A DNA stretch of 64,000 nucleotides from a bacterium. Lineage in GTDB: Bacteria > Myxococcota_A > Bradymonadia > UBA7976 > UBA1532. Position numbers and translations under genes: made by a program. A model generated the notes under the pieces. The model ran no database searches. It was not told where the DNA came from and worked only from the letters and a program-made list of their open reading frames with translations. The DNA lies in contig JAUHXC010000023.1 in the NCBI GenBank assembly GCA_030427205.1, positions 98,060 through 162,059 on the forward strand, in the 5' to 3' direction. Of the stretch, positions 53,626 to 63,300 are shown in pieces. How positions within the stretch are numbered: position 1 is the first letter of the stretch; each line of letters begins with the position of its first letter.

Positions 53626-54125
53626 GACGCCCTCTCCTCGGCCGTGCCCGCGTGGCGGTCCGCGAAGGCGCGGAAGTCGTCGAGCAGGCGACCCACCTTG
53701 CGCCGGCTGATGCCCATCTCTTCGGCGGCGTCGCTGCGGCTCATGCCATCGAGCAGCACGTGCACCGCCGCCTGCGCCTGGTCTTCCGGCGCCATCGCCA
53801 GCAGCGCGCGCAACGTCATCATCGCCGACGGCGAGCGGCGGGTGACCAGCGACGCGGCGCGCGGGCCATGCTGCTGCATGAGCGCGCTGCGCCGCTTGCG
53901 GTCGCGGATCTGGTTGAGGCAGTAGCGGGTCGTGATGCGATAGACCCAGTGGTGCATCTTCTCGCGGTCGTCGTAGTCGTCCGCCGCCCGCAGCACCCGC
54001 ACGAACACCTCCTGGGTCGCCTCCTCGGCGTCCTCCCGGTGCCCCAGCAGGCGCAGGGCCCGCTGGAAGATGAGCGGGCCGAAGGTCCGGAAGAGACGGG
54101 CGATCTGTTCGCCGGTCAGCCCCAT
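53622..54125 (-). CDS. ECF-type RNA polymerase sigma factor
   Basis: This 167-residue protein has sigma region 2 (I-F-Q-R-A-L-R-L-L-G-H-R-E-D-A-E-E-A-T-Q, then V-F-V-R-V, and W-V-Y-R-I-T-T-R-Y-C-L-N) and a region 4 helix-turn-helix (S-R-S-D-A-A-E-E-M-G-I-S-R-R-K-V-G-R-L). Region 3 is missing, as in ECF factors. I use the ATG at 54125, which has GGAGG four to five bases upstream; an extension to 54197 lacks this. It is followed by its anti-sigma gene. The target promoters and inducing signal are unknown, but the anti-sigma topology suggests an envelope stress or surface signal. Confidence 0.9.
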   Translation of the reverse strand: MGLTGEQIARLFRTFGPLIFQRALRLLGHREDAEEATQEVFVRVLRAADDYDDREKMHHWVYRITTRYCLNQIRDRKRRSALMQQHGPRAASLVTRRSPSAMMTLRALLAMAPEDQAQAAVHVLLDGMSRSDAAEEMGISRRKVGRLLDDFRAFADRHAGTAEERAS

Positions 54126-54261
54126 GTGGCCTCCATGCCTCGCGCTCGGCTGTGCCGCCCCGGTCCATGCCACCTCGCCGTCGTACACCCCCACCAACCC
54201 GTGAGCGCGACGATTCGGGCGGAGAAATTGCGAGCGGGCCGGGTCAGGGCGCTGCGCGGCC

Positions 54262-55275
54262 TCATCGCATCATGCCGTCCGGCGGGGGTCGACGGCCGGC
54301 CGGGGCCGTCAAGTCGCGCGCTTCGGGGCTGTCGTCTTCGACGCAGATCGGGGTCAACCGATGGTTGCCCGGCACCAGGATCCGCAGCGGGTCGGGCGCG
54401 TAGCAGGCCCGGTTGAGCGGGTTGCAGATCCGACCGCCGGCGCTGCAGTCGGCGTCGACCGCGCAGCGCTCGACATACTGCCCGCTGAGCACGTCGGGGT
54501 CGCCGTCCCAGACCGCGCGGAACCCCGCCTCGGTCGGGTGGCAGTCGTCGACGTCTTCGAGCAGCAGGCTGCAGGCGAGCACCGGGTTCGGCGCGCCGGG
54601 CATGGTCGTGAAGCAGCTGCCCGGGCCGCAGTCGGTCTCCTCGGCCTCGCAGACCCGGTCGAACGGCACGCCGCAGTCGCCGGCGGTGCTCGGCGGCAGC
54701 GTGGCCGGATCACAGACCACCGGCAGCCCCTGCCGATGAAAGCCGGCGGCGAGCGGCGCGCCGGTGGGTGAGGTCGCCGCGTCGAGGTCGCGCAGGGCGA
54801 AGAGCAGCACGTCGCGCTTGAGCGAGCTGAGGATCGGCTCGTCGGGGCCCTTGAGGTCGTCGCCGTCGGCGTCGATCTACGCCAGCGGCCGGGCGATGGC
54901 CCAGGCGCCGTCCACCAGCGCCGCGCTCGGCGGCGGCTCGCGCAGGGTGAGCACGGTGCGCCGCTCGCCGGGCTCGACGCCGGTCGAGGGGTGCTCGATC
55001 AGATCGCCCATGCGCCCCTGCAGCCCGCCGGCGTGCCAGAAGATCGCCACCCGCAGCCACTCGGGCGGATCGAGCGGCGCGTCGAGCGTGCGCCCGCTGC
55101 CGGCGTTGGCCACGTCGATGGAGATACTGGCGATGAGCGCGCCCTGGAAGTCTTCGTCGACCGCGGTGTCGTCGCAGGCGACGAGGGCCAGGGCCGCCAG
55201 CGCGGCCGCCCCGAGGCCAGCGCGCGCGGGCCGACGCGGGTCTTCGCGGCGTGATCCGCAGCGTGTTCCGGGCAT
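54262..55275 (-). pseudogene. Lipoprotein gene interrupted by an in-frame TAG
   Basis: One continuous frame runs from a lipoprotein signal (lipobox L-A-L-V-A-C near residue 33 from the ATG at 55275) to 54262, except for a TAG at 54877-54879. Before the stop the sequence reads A-I-A-R-P-L-A, and after it I-D-A-D-G-D-D-L-K-G-P-D-E-P, with matching codon use. The second half carries eight or more cysteines (C-G-V-P-F-D-R-V-C, D-C-G-P-G-S-C, C-A-V-D-A-D-C). A TAC-to-TAG change (Tyr) would explain it. Either this is a recent nonsense mutation, a sequencing error or a recoded stop. An alternative start at 55305 follows a TATCCT element by 8 nt. It is divergent from the caspase gene. Confidence 0.7.
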
Positions 55276-55427
55276 GGACTCCTCGATCTGCTTCGAGCGA
55301 CGCATGTCGGCGCAGGATAACACCCGAGCCGGCGGGGCGTCAGCGCGACGTGTCGCGATATGCCCCATCGACGCCCGATTTGCCGGCCTCGTGGGTTGAC
55401 CTCTGCGACCGACGACGGTGGAGATCG

Positions 55428-57269
55428 ATGCGCCCGCTCGTACCCCTGCTCTTCTCGCTGGCGCTGCTCGTGACGTGGCGCCCGGCGCAGGCGCTGCCCG
55501 ACGAGACCTGGGTGGTGGCCATCGCCCACAACGAGGGCGACCCCTACGAGATGCCGCTGCGCTACGCCGAGCGCGACGCCGAGCTGTTCGTCGACGCGCT
55601 GACCCGCCTCGGCGGCGTCGCCCGGCAGCGGGTGATCCGGCTCGACGGGGCCGACGCCGACGCGGTGCGCGCCGCCCTGCGCGACGTCTCCGGGCGGCTC
55701 GCCCGGGCCGAGCGCGCCCGCGAACAGGTGGGGCTGGTGGTCTTCTACAGCGGCCACGCCGACGCCGACGCGCTGCACCTCGGCGGCACCCACCTGCCCC
55801 ACGACGAGCTGCGCGCGCTCGTCGAGCAGGCGCCCGCGGCGGTGCGCCTGCTGATCGTCGACGCCTGCCGCTCGGGCGCGATCTCGCGGGTCAAGGGCAC
55901 CCGCCGCGCGCCGGCGTTCCGCATCACCTACGAGCCGCGGGAGGCCGCCGAGGGCATGGCGGTGCTCACCTCGAGCGCGGCGGGCGAAGAGAGCCAGGAG
56001 AGCGACGAGCTGCAGGCCTCGTTCTTCTCGCACCACCTGGTCAACGGGCTGCTCGGCGCCGCCGACCGCGACCAGGACGCCCGGGTGACCCTCGACGAAG
56101 CCTACGCCTACGCCTACGCCCAGACCGTGCGCTCGTCGGGCACCACCATCGCCCTGCAGCACCCCACCTTCGACATGCAGATCAAAGGCCGCGGCGGGCT
56201 GGTGCTGACCCGGCTCTCGCCCGACCGCCGCCACGGCGAGCTGCAGCTCTCCGGGCCGGGGGTCTACCTCATCAGCCGTGACCGGGACGACGGCGCGCTG
56301 GTGGCCGAGGTGGCCCCCGAGAAGCCCGGCGCGCGCATGGTGCTGCCGGCGCAGACCTACCGGGTGCAGGCCCGCGGCCGGCGGGAGTACCGCGAGTATC
56401 GGGTCGCCGTGCCCGCCGCCGGCCGGGTGAGCCTCGCCGATCAACCCTTCCGGGCGGTGCGCTACGGGCGGCTGGTGCGCGCCCGCGGCTCGACCCTGCG
56501 CACCTCGAACGCCCTGATGCTGCTCGGCGGCGGCCGGGGCGAGATCATCGCCGGCGAGGGCCCCACCGCCCAGCTGAGCCTGGTCTACGGCCTCGACCTG
56601 CCCTGGTTCACCTTCGAGACCCGCGGCCGCTTCAGCCGGGTCGCCACCGACGGCATCGACGGGCGCACCCCGCGCACGCACACCGAGGGCGGGCTGGGCG
56701 TCGCGTTCCACCGCTTCGTCGACTTCAACCGCTTCAGCCTGGCCTTCGGGCTCTACCTGGAGGGCACGCTCAACCGGCAGGTCTTCTCCGGTGAGACGAC
56801 GATGCGGATGTCCTTGATGTCGATGCCGCTGCGCCAGTCCGCGTCGAGCCACGGGAACCGCACCTCGGCGCCGAGCGGCGGGTCGACGTCGCGCTCGATC
56901 GAGTCGAAGCCCAGGATCGAGATGGGGAAGGCGTCGGGCCCGTCGACCGGGAAGTCAGCCTCCGCGTCGCCGGTGAACGTGATGAAGTCGCCCGGCCCGC
57001 CGAAGGGCTGGGCCGACGCCACGCCGATGCTGGTGATGAATGTGGCCAGAAGCGCGAGCCGCGTTCGGCTTCGAAGGACGGTGTCGCCGATCAAGTCTCT
57101 CTCCCCCTCTCTGCGCGGTCGCGGCGGTGCTCGACGGGCGAGGGCCCACGCGACCAGAAAACGTGTGCGCGACGAGAGAGCGGCGAGGGGCGTCGATCGA
57201 AAGGCCGGCGGGTCGGATTTCTGTTTTTCTGGGTGTCGGGCGCGCGGCCGCCCCTGCCTTGCTGCGTGA
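55428..57269 (+). CDS. Exported caspase-like (peptidase C14) protein, C-terminus probably truncated
   Basis: GGAG sits four bases before the ATG. Residues 1-22 form a signal peptide (ending A-Q-A-L). A C14 domain spans about 24-260, with catalytic His110 (Y-S-G-H-A) and Cys147 (V-D-A-C-R-S-G), both intact. A beta-rich region (about 265-455) follows that looks like the start of a membrane or surface barrel (F-S-L-A-F-G-L-Y-L-E-G-T-L). From about 56,790 on the sequence is simply the antisense of the secreted-protein gene on the other strand, so the real coding region probably ended elsewhere and was cut by a rearrangement. The nominal frame ends at 57269. Such proteins may act as regulated proteases in the periplasm. 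Confidence 0.78.
   Translation: MRPLVPLLFSLALLVTWRPAQALPDETWVVAIAHNEGDPYEMPLRYAERDAELFVDALTRLGGVARQRVIRLDGADADAVRAALRDVSGRLARAERAREQVGLVVFYSGHADADALHLGGTHLPHDELRALVEQAPAAVRLLIVDACRSGAISRVKGTRRAPAFRITYEPREAAEGMAVLTSSAAGEESQESDELQASFFSHHLVNGLLGAADRDQDARVTLDEAYAYAYAQTVRSSGTTIALQHPTFDMQIKGRGGLVLTRLSPDRRHGELQLSGPGVYLISRDRDDGALVAEVAPEKPGARMVLPAQTYRVQARGRREYREYRVAVPAAGRVSLADQPFRAVRYGRLVRARGSTLRTSNALMLLGGGRGEIIAGEGPTAQLSLVYGLDLPWFTFETRGRFSRVATDGIDGRTPRTHTEGGLGVAFHRFVDFNRFSLAFGLYLEGTLNRQVFSGETTMRMSLMSMPLRQSASSHGNRTSAPSGGSTSRSIESKPRIEMGKASGPSTGKSASASPVNVMKSPGPPKGWADATPMLVMNVARSASRVRLRRTVSPIKSLSPSLRGRGGARRARAHATRKRVRDERAARGVDRKAGGSDFCFSGCRARGRPCLAA
56753..57094 (-). CDS. Short secreted protein, 3' end probably truncated
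   Basis: From the TTG at 57094 (GGGGAG about eight bases upstream) this encodes 113 residues with a signal peptide (L-L-A-T-F-I-T-S-I-G-V-A-S-A-Q). The mature part (G-D-F-I-T-F-T-G-D-A-E-A-D-F-P, F-P-W-L-D-A-D-W-R-S-G-I-D-I-K-D) is beta-like and acidic. Its last 15 or so residues (S-P-E-K-T-C-R-L-S-V-P-S-R) are the antisense of the caspase-like gene, so the native C-terminus seems lost at about 56,790-56,800. A 15-mer upstream at 57223-57237 is shared with the secreted-protein gene at 15761-16300. Confidence 0.6.
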   Translation of the reverse strand: MIGDTVLRSRTRLALLATFITSIGVASAQPFGGPGDFITFTGDAEADFPVDGPDAFPISILGFDSIERDVDPPLGAEVRFPWLDADWRSGIDIKDIRIVVSPEKTCRLSVPSR

Positions 57270-57343
57270 GGTCAGCGTCCGCCGTGAGGCGGCGGGCGCT
57301 GCCGAGAGAGGCTCGCCCGCAGCGCGGCATGCCGTGGGCGGTG
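57095..57343. other. Intergenic leader region of the short secreted-protein gene
   Basis: 249 bp between two minus-strand genes. It contains an imperfect hairpin at 57273-57301 (CAGCG-TCCGCC ... GGCGG-CGGG-CGCTG) that could end transcription of the giant gene, although no T-tract follows on the minus strand, and the shared GACACCCAGAAAAAC motif at 57223-57237. The T5 tract and nearby TTT are unusual for this genome. The rest is unremarkable. Confidence 0.4.
57223..57237 (-). promoter_or_regulatory. Shared 15-bp leader motif, copy 2
   Basis: The minus-strand 15-mer GACACCCAGAAAAAC is identical to that at 16338-16352 and in the same orientation relative to a secreted-protein gene. Here it lies 129 nt from the TTG start rather than 38 nt, so it is more likely a promoter or operator part than an RNA element at fixed distance from the start codon. 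Confidence 0.4.
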
Positions 57344-60300
57344 CTACTCGACGCAGATCGGGTCGCTGGCGACGCAGTCGGGGTCGTCGCATCGGCTCAG
57401 GCCGTCCCGGTCGCCGTCTTCGAACTGGTCGGAGCAGAACTCGAAGATGCCTTCGCACCCGGGCACGATGCGACCGAGCTGCACCTGCGGTCCGCTGGCC
57501 GCGTCGACCCAGGGGGAGTCATCGAGCGGCGGCAGCGGCCAATCGAGCGGCAGGTCCAGCGCGCCGTGGGTCGCCAGGTCGAGCAGGCTGATCGCGCCCC
57601 GCTCGAGGTCGACGCCGTAGAGCCCCGGGGCGCATCGCTGCGGGTGCCGGCCATAGGCCAGCCCGTTGCCGACGAGCTGCCAGATGGGCTCGTCGTAGAT
57701 CGGCTCGATGGCGCCGGTGGCGGTGTCCCCCCGGAACATGAGCGGGGGCCCCCCCTCGCTGATGGTGAGCACGAAGCGGGTGTCGTCGCCGTCGGGGAAG
57801 GCGATGTCGCCCTCGGCGATGAACGCCGGCGCCGGGATCGAGCGGGCCTCGTCGATCACCACGCCGTCGGCGACGATCAGCTCCTGGTTCACCCGATCGA
57901 GCATCCACAGCTCGCCGCGGCCGTTGAAGGCGGCCCCGACGATCTCCCGCGCGGCCAGCTCACCGGCGACGACGAGCGCCTCGCTTTCGAGGTCGATGGG
58001 GCCGAGCGCGGCGGCGATCCGCCCGTCGGGCAGCGCGGTCCGCATGAAACCCCATAGGTCCTGCCCGTCGTGGGCGAGCGCGCTGATGCCGTCGGGTGCG
58101 CCGCCCGGTGACTCGATCGTGGCCAGGAGCGCCGGCTCGCCCGCCGCGTCGAAGGTGTAGAGCGCGGTGGGTGAGAGCGCCAGCGAGCCCGGGTCGCCGG
58201 ACGCGACGCTGAAGAAGACCTGGTCTTCGAAGGTGCAGGCCGGGCTGCGCCAGCACTCGGGGTCATTACACCCGATCCAGTTGTCGCCGTCGTCGTCGAA
58301 CCCGCTGTCGCAGACCTCGGGGATGCACGCCGCGGCCGCAGCGCACGCGGGGTCATCGCAGTCCACCGCCCCGTCGCCGTCGTCGTCGATCCGGTTGTCG
58401 CAGACCTCGAACCGGGACAGCGGCTCGCAGCCGTCGATGCGCACGTCGAGGTCGAAGGCCAGCCCCGGCTGGGCGGTTGGATCGCTGACGAAGATCCGCA
58501 CGACGCGCTGCACGAGGTCGTCATTGTGAAGCTCGACCCGGGCGGTGCCGCCGGCTTCGACCCGGTCGTTGACGCCCGGCAGGACGTTCGGGTCCCACGA
58601 CCCGACGGCGAGATTCAGCGGTCCATCGCCCGTCGCCGTGACGATGAGCTGCCCGTCGGCGCAGAGGCGCGTCGCGAAGAGGTCGTGTTCTTCGCATGTG
58701 ATCAGGCCGTCGAAGCGCCCCGCGCCGAGCAGGGTCGGCTCACCGAAGACGAAGGGCCCATAGCGATCGTCGCCCGGGCAGACCGCCGGCTCGACGCACA
58801 GCGGGTCGTCGAGGCATTGGCGGTCGCCGCAGTCGACGTTGCCGTCGCCGTTGTCGTCGAAGCCGCTGTTGCAGATCTCGACGCCGCCCACCGCGCAGCG
58901 CTCTTCGTCGGCGCAGTCGTCGTCGGCGCAGTCGATGGCGCCGTCACCGTCGTCGTCGGCGCCGTTGTGGCACAGCTCGACGGGCGGCCCCGGCTCGGCG
59001 ACGCGCAGCACGAACTGGTTCGACTCGACGCCGGCGGCCGTGTTGAAGACCACGACCGAGTGGGTGGTGCCGGGCGGCATCAGGATGCCGCGATAGCCGA
59101 ACGCGGGGTCGGGGTGGCACTCGTCGAGCAGGATCGGGCCGTCGAAGGGCTCGTCGAAGATCGCCAGGCTGCCGGGGGCGTCGCGGAAGTGCGCGGTGAA
59201 GTCGACGACCCGCGCCTCCGGGCCGTCGTTGGTGACGCGCAGGGTCTGGTAGCGCACCTCGGCGGGGTCGGGGCAGCGGGCCTCGACCAGCGGGTCGTCG
59301 GCGTCGATGACCCCGGCGATGCGCAGGCTCTCGCCCTCGGGCGCGAGCGCCGCGGGGACCTCGCCCGGCTCGCAGCCTTCGGGCACGTACGCCAGCATGT
59401 CGAAGAGTGCCGGGCCCTGGAGGAAGCTCACTTCCTCGACCGCCCCGAGACGCACAGGCACACGGCCCTGAAAAGCCTCGCTCTGGCCGTCGACCCAGAT
59501 GTAGTGATCCTGTTCACCCACCAACTCGACCTCACCGCACCCGTAGACGCTCCATCGGTCGCGCCTGTCCGGGGGGCACATGGGCATGTAGGTCACCCGG
59601 TCGCCGGGCACGAGCAGGGTCGGTACGATGGCGTCGTCCTCGAAGGGGTCGGGCGCGGCACAGACGCAGTCACGCACCGCAGCGCAGTCAGGGTCGGCGC
59701 AGTCGATCAGCCCGTCGCCGTCGTCGTCGACGTCGCTGTCGCAGACCTCGGGGTCCTGACGGCATCGATCGACCACGACGTCGGCGCTGTAGGTACTCGC
59801 CCGAGTGCTCATCTGCACCAGCGCCCGAAAAGCCCCGCCCTGGTTGGCATACGCGATACTCGCGCCAGCGGTGGTGCTGTTCGAGCGGATCAGCGGTTCC
59901 GCCTGACCGTCGGCGATCAAGCGCGACACGGTGATTCCTGAGGCACCATCGTGGGGCTCATAGGACATGGTCACGCGCAGTCGCCCGCCCGTGCAGACCT
60001 CGACCGTGAAGTAGTCGTCGAAGTCACCGGGGCACCGCTCGACGTCGCGGTACGCCCCCGGCTCGACCGGCGTCGCCAGCTCCGGGCTGATGCCCCCGAA
60101 GCGGTCGACGCACGGCTCGCCCCCGCAGGCGGGGTCGTCGGCGCAGTCGGGGTCGTCGCAGTCGATCGCCCCGTCGCCGTCGTCGTCGAGCCCGCCCTCG
60201 CAGAGCTCGACGCCGGCCACCGCGCAGGCCGGGTCGTCGGCGCAGTCGGGGTCGTCACAGCCGATGGCGCCGTCCCCGTCCTCGTCGAAGCCGCTGTCGC

Positions 60301-63300
60301 AGACCTCGGCCAGCGCCACGCACGCCCGATCGGCCACGCAGCCCGGGTCGTCGCAGTCGATCGCGCCGTCGCCGTTGTCGTCCTCGCCGTTGGCGCAGTC
60401 CTCGGTCGAGGTGCAGACCTCCAGGCTCACCGGCTCGATCAGCGCCGCGCGGAAGGCCTCCTGGCTGTAGGTGTAGAGGCCCAGCCGGCGGTCGCCGAGC
60501 GGCACGTCGTAGAGGTCGAACTCGCGGGCGCCGTCGACGAAGACCTGCAGGCGGTCCTCGTCGCCGATGATCTCGATCGTGTAGACCTGCCGGTCGGCCC
60601 AGCCGGTCTCGCCGATGGTCTCGGCGAGCGCGACCTGCTCGACGCTGTCGCCGCCGAGCTGCCACAGGTCGACATAGTCCGTCTGCGCGCTCACCACGGC
60701 CGCGCGCAGCCCGGCCTCCGAGAGCCCGAAGCCGGGCGCGTCCTGGGTGTCCTGCTTCCAGCTGAAGAGCAGGTAGGGCCCGGTCGGCCCGCTGAGCGCG
60801 GTCGGCCCGCCGCCGAGGGTCCAGCCGACGATGTCGTTGTCGTTGGCGCTGTCGACCGATACCTCGAAGCGGGTGACGTAGTCGGGGCTGATGGGCAGGT
60901 CGCTGGCGTAGTGGCTCGGGGCGGCGTTGCGCAGCTCGGCGATCGCGCGGCCGTCGGCGGAGGCCTGCCACTCGGGCGCCGGCAGGTCCTCGGCGGGGAT
61001 GGTATCGGTCGCGCCGAACGCGAAGGTGAAGTCGGCGCAGGCGAAGCCCGGCTCGATCGTGCAATCCGCCGCGCAGCCGTCGCCGTCTTCGGCGTCGCCG
61101 TCGTCGCATTGCTCGTCGTCGCCGACCTCGCCGTCACCGCAGAACGGCTCGGGCACCGCGCACGCCTGCAGATCGGCCGGCGCGATCAGCTCGACCTGGT
61201 AGCCGAGCTGGCTGCGCACGTAGTAGCCCAGGTTGCCGGTGCCGATCGGCGCGTCGACGAGGTCGAACTCGCGCACGCCGTCGACGAAGACCTCGAGGCG
61301 GTCGCTATCGCCGAAGACCTCGACCCGGTAGGTCTGCAGGTTGCGCCAGGGCGTATCGCCGAGGGTGGCCGCCTCGGCGAGCAGGGTCACGTTGGGGCCG
61401 CCGTAGAGCAGGCGCCCGGGGTTGGTCACCCCGTCGACGAGGTACACCCGCAGGCCGGTGATCCGCTCGCCGGTATCGGGGTGCCTCACGTTGTCCTGCA
61501 GCCAGCTGAACAGCAGGTAGGGCTGCTCGGTACCGCTGAGCGCGGCCGCGCCGCCGCCGACCGACCAGCCGATGATGTCGTCGTCCTCGGGCGAGGTGAC
61601 GGTCATGTCGAAGGCCACGACGTATTCGGTGCTGATGGGCAGGTTGGTGGCCCGGTGGGCGGGCCAGGAGTTGGTGAGTTGGGTGAGCGTGCGCCCGTCG
61701 GGCGAGGCCTGCCAGACGGGGGCCTCGTGCTCCCGGGTGACGACGCTGTCGTCGGCGCCGAAGGCGAAGCTGAAGTCGTCGCATTCGTAGTCCGGCTCGA
61801 CGAGGCACGCCGACGAGCAGCCGTCCCCGTCGTCGGCGTTGCCGTCGTCGCAGCCCTCACCCGGGTCGATGGTGCCATCGCCGCAGACAGGCTCGAGGCC
61901 GCTGCAGATCTGGATGCTCTCCGGCGAGATCAGCCGCGCCGAGAAGCCCGGCTGGCTGGTGGTGTAGGTGCCGAGGTGGCCGTCGCCCAGGGGCACGTCG
62001 GCGAGGTCGAACTCGAGCACGCCGTCGACGTACACCCGCATGCGGTCGCCGTCCCCGATGATGTCGATGGTGTAGGTCTGGTCGTCGATCCAGCCGAGGT
62101 CACCCTGGGTGGCGCCGAGGGCGAGCTCGGTGATGTGCTCGCCGTCCACCTGCCACAGGTCCTGGATGCTCACCGGTCCATCGACCCGAGCGACCCGCAA
62201 GCCGCGCGGGGCGAAGCCGGCCACCGGGTGATCCTGCTCCTCCTGCTTCCAGCTGAACAGCAGGTACGGCGCCGCGGGGTCGCTGAGCGCGGTCGCGCCG
62301 CCGCCGATGGTCCAGCCGAGGACGTCGTCGTCGGCCTCGGGGTCCTCGACCCGGATCTCGAGGCGGGTGACGTAGTCGGCGCTGATCGGCAGGTCGCTGG
62401 CGTAGTGGGCGGGGGCGGAGTTGACCGCCTGCGTGATGGACCGGCCGTCGTCCGAGACCGTCCACCGCGGCGCGGGCGCGTCGTCGAAGGGCACCGAGTC
62501 GGTCACGCCGAAGCTGAACGTGAAGTCCACGCAGGACCCGCCGGGCTCGACCACGCAGATCGCCGAGCAGCCGTCGCCCGCCTCGCTGTCGCCGTCGTCG
62601 CACTCTTCGCCCGGGTCGACGTCGCCGTCGCCGCAGAACGGGCCGCGCAGGCCGCAGACGCTGTCGATGCAGAACTCGCCGATGCCGGGGCAGTCCGCGT
62701 CGACCTCGCAGCCGATCGGCTGGCACAGGTCGAGGGTGCGGAGCTCGAGATCGATGGTGCCCCGGTTGTCGGCGCAGTTGCCGTCGGGGAAGCGCACGGC
62801 GTAGTCGCCATCCGGCAGCCGATCGAATCGGTTGGCCAGCAGCCGCGAGGCGCGGCCCGGGTCGTGGGACTCGTCGAAGCCCTCGTCGGGGTCGAAGCCC
62901 ACCCACAGGTACCACTCTTCGGCCACGACATCCGTCGTGCGCACGGCGTAGCTGCCGGTATAGCGCTGCCCGTTGCCCGCGAACTGCACCACGCCGCCGA
63001 TGTAGGCGACGCCGTAGCCGCCCGCCCACTCGGGCACGTCCACCGGCGCGTAGTCCTCGCAGTCGGCGCCGTCGACCGTGACGGCCGTGTCACCGGGGCC
63101 GTCGAAGCATTCGAAGCCGTCCTCGACCTGGCACTCGGCGCTGCAGCCGTCGCCGTCGTCGGCGTTGCCGTCGTCGCAGCTCTCGCCCGCGTCACGCCGG
63201 CCGTTGCCACAGATGATCGCGCCGCACGCGCCCTCGACGCAGACCTCGTCGGCGAAGACGCAGTCGGCGTCGACCGCGCAGACCGCCGGCCGACACAGGT

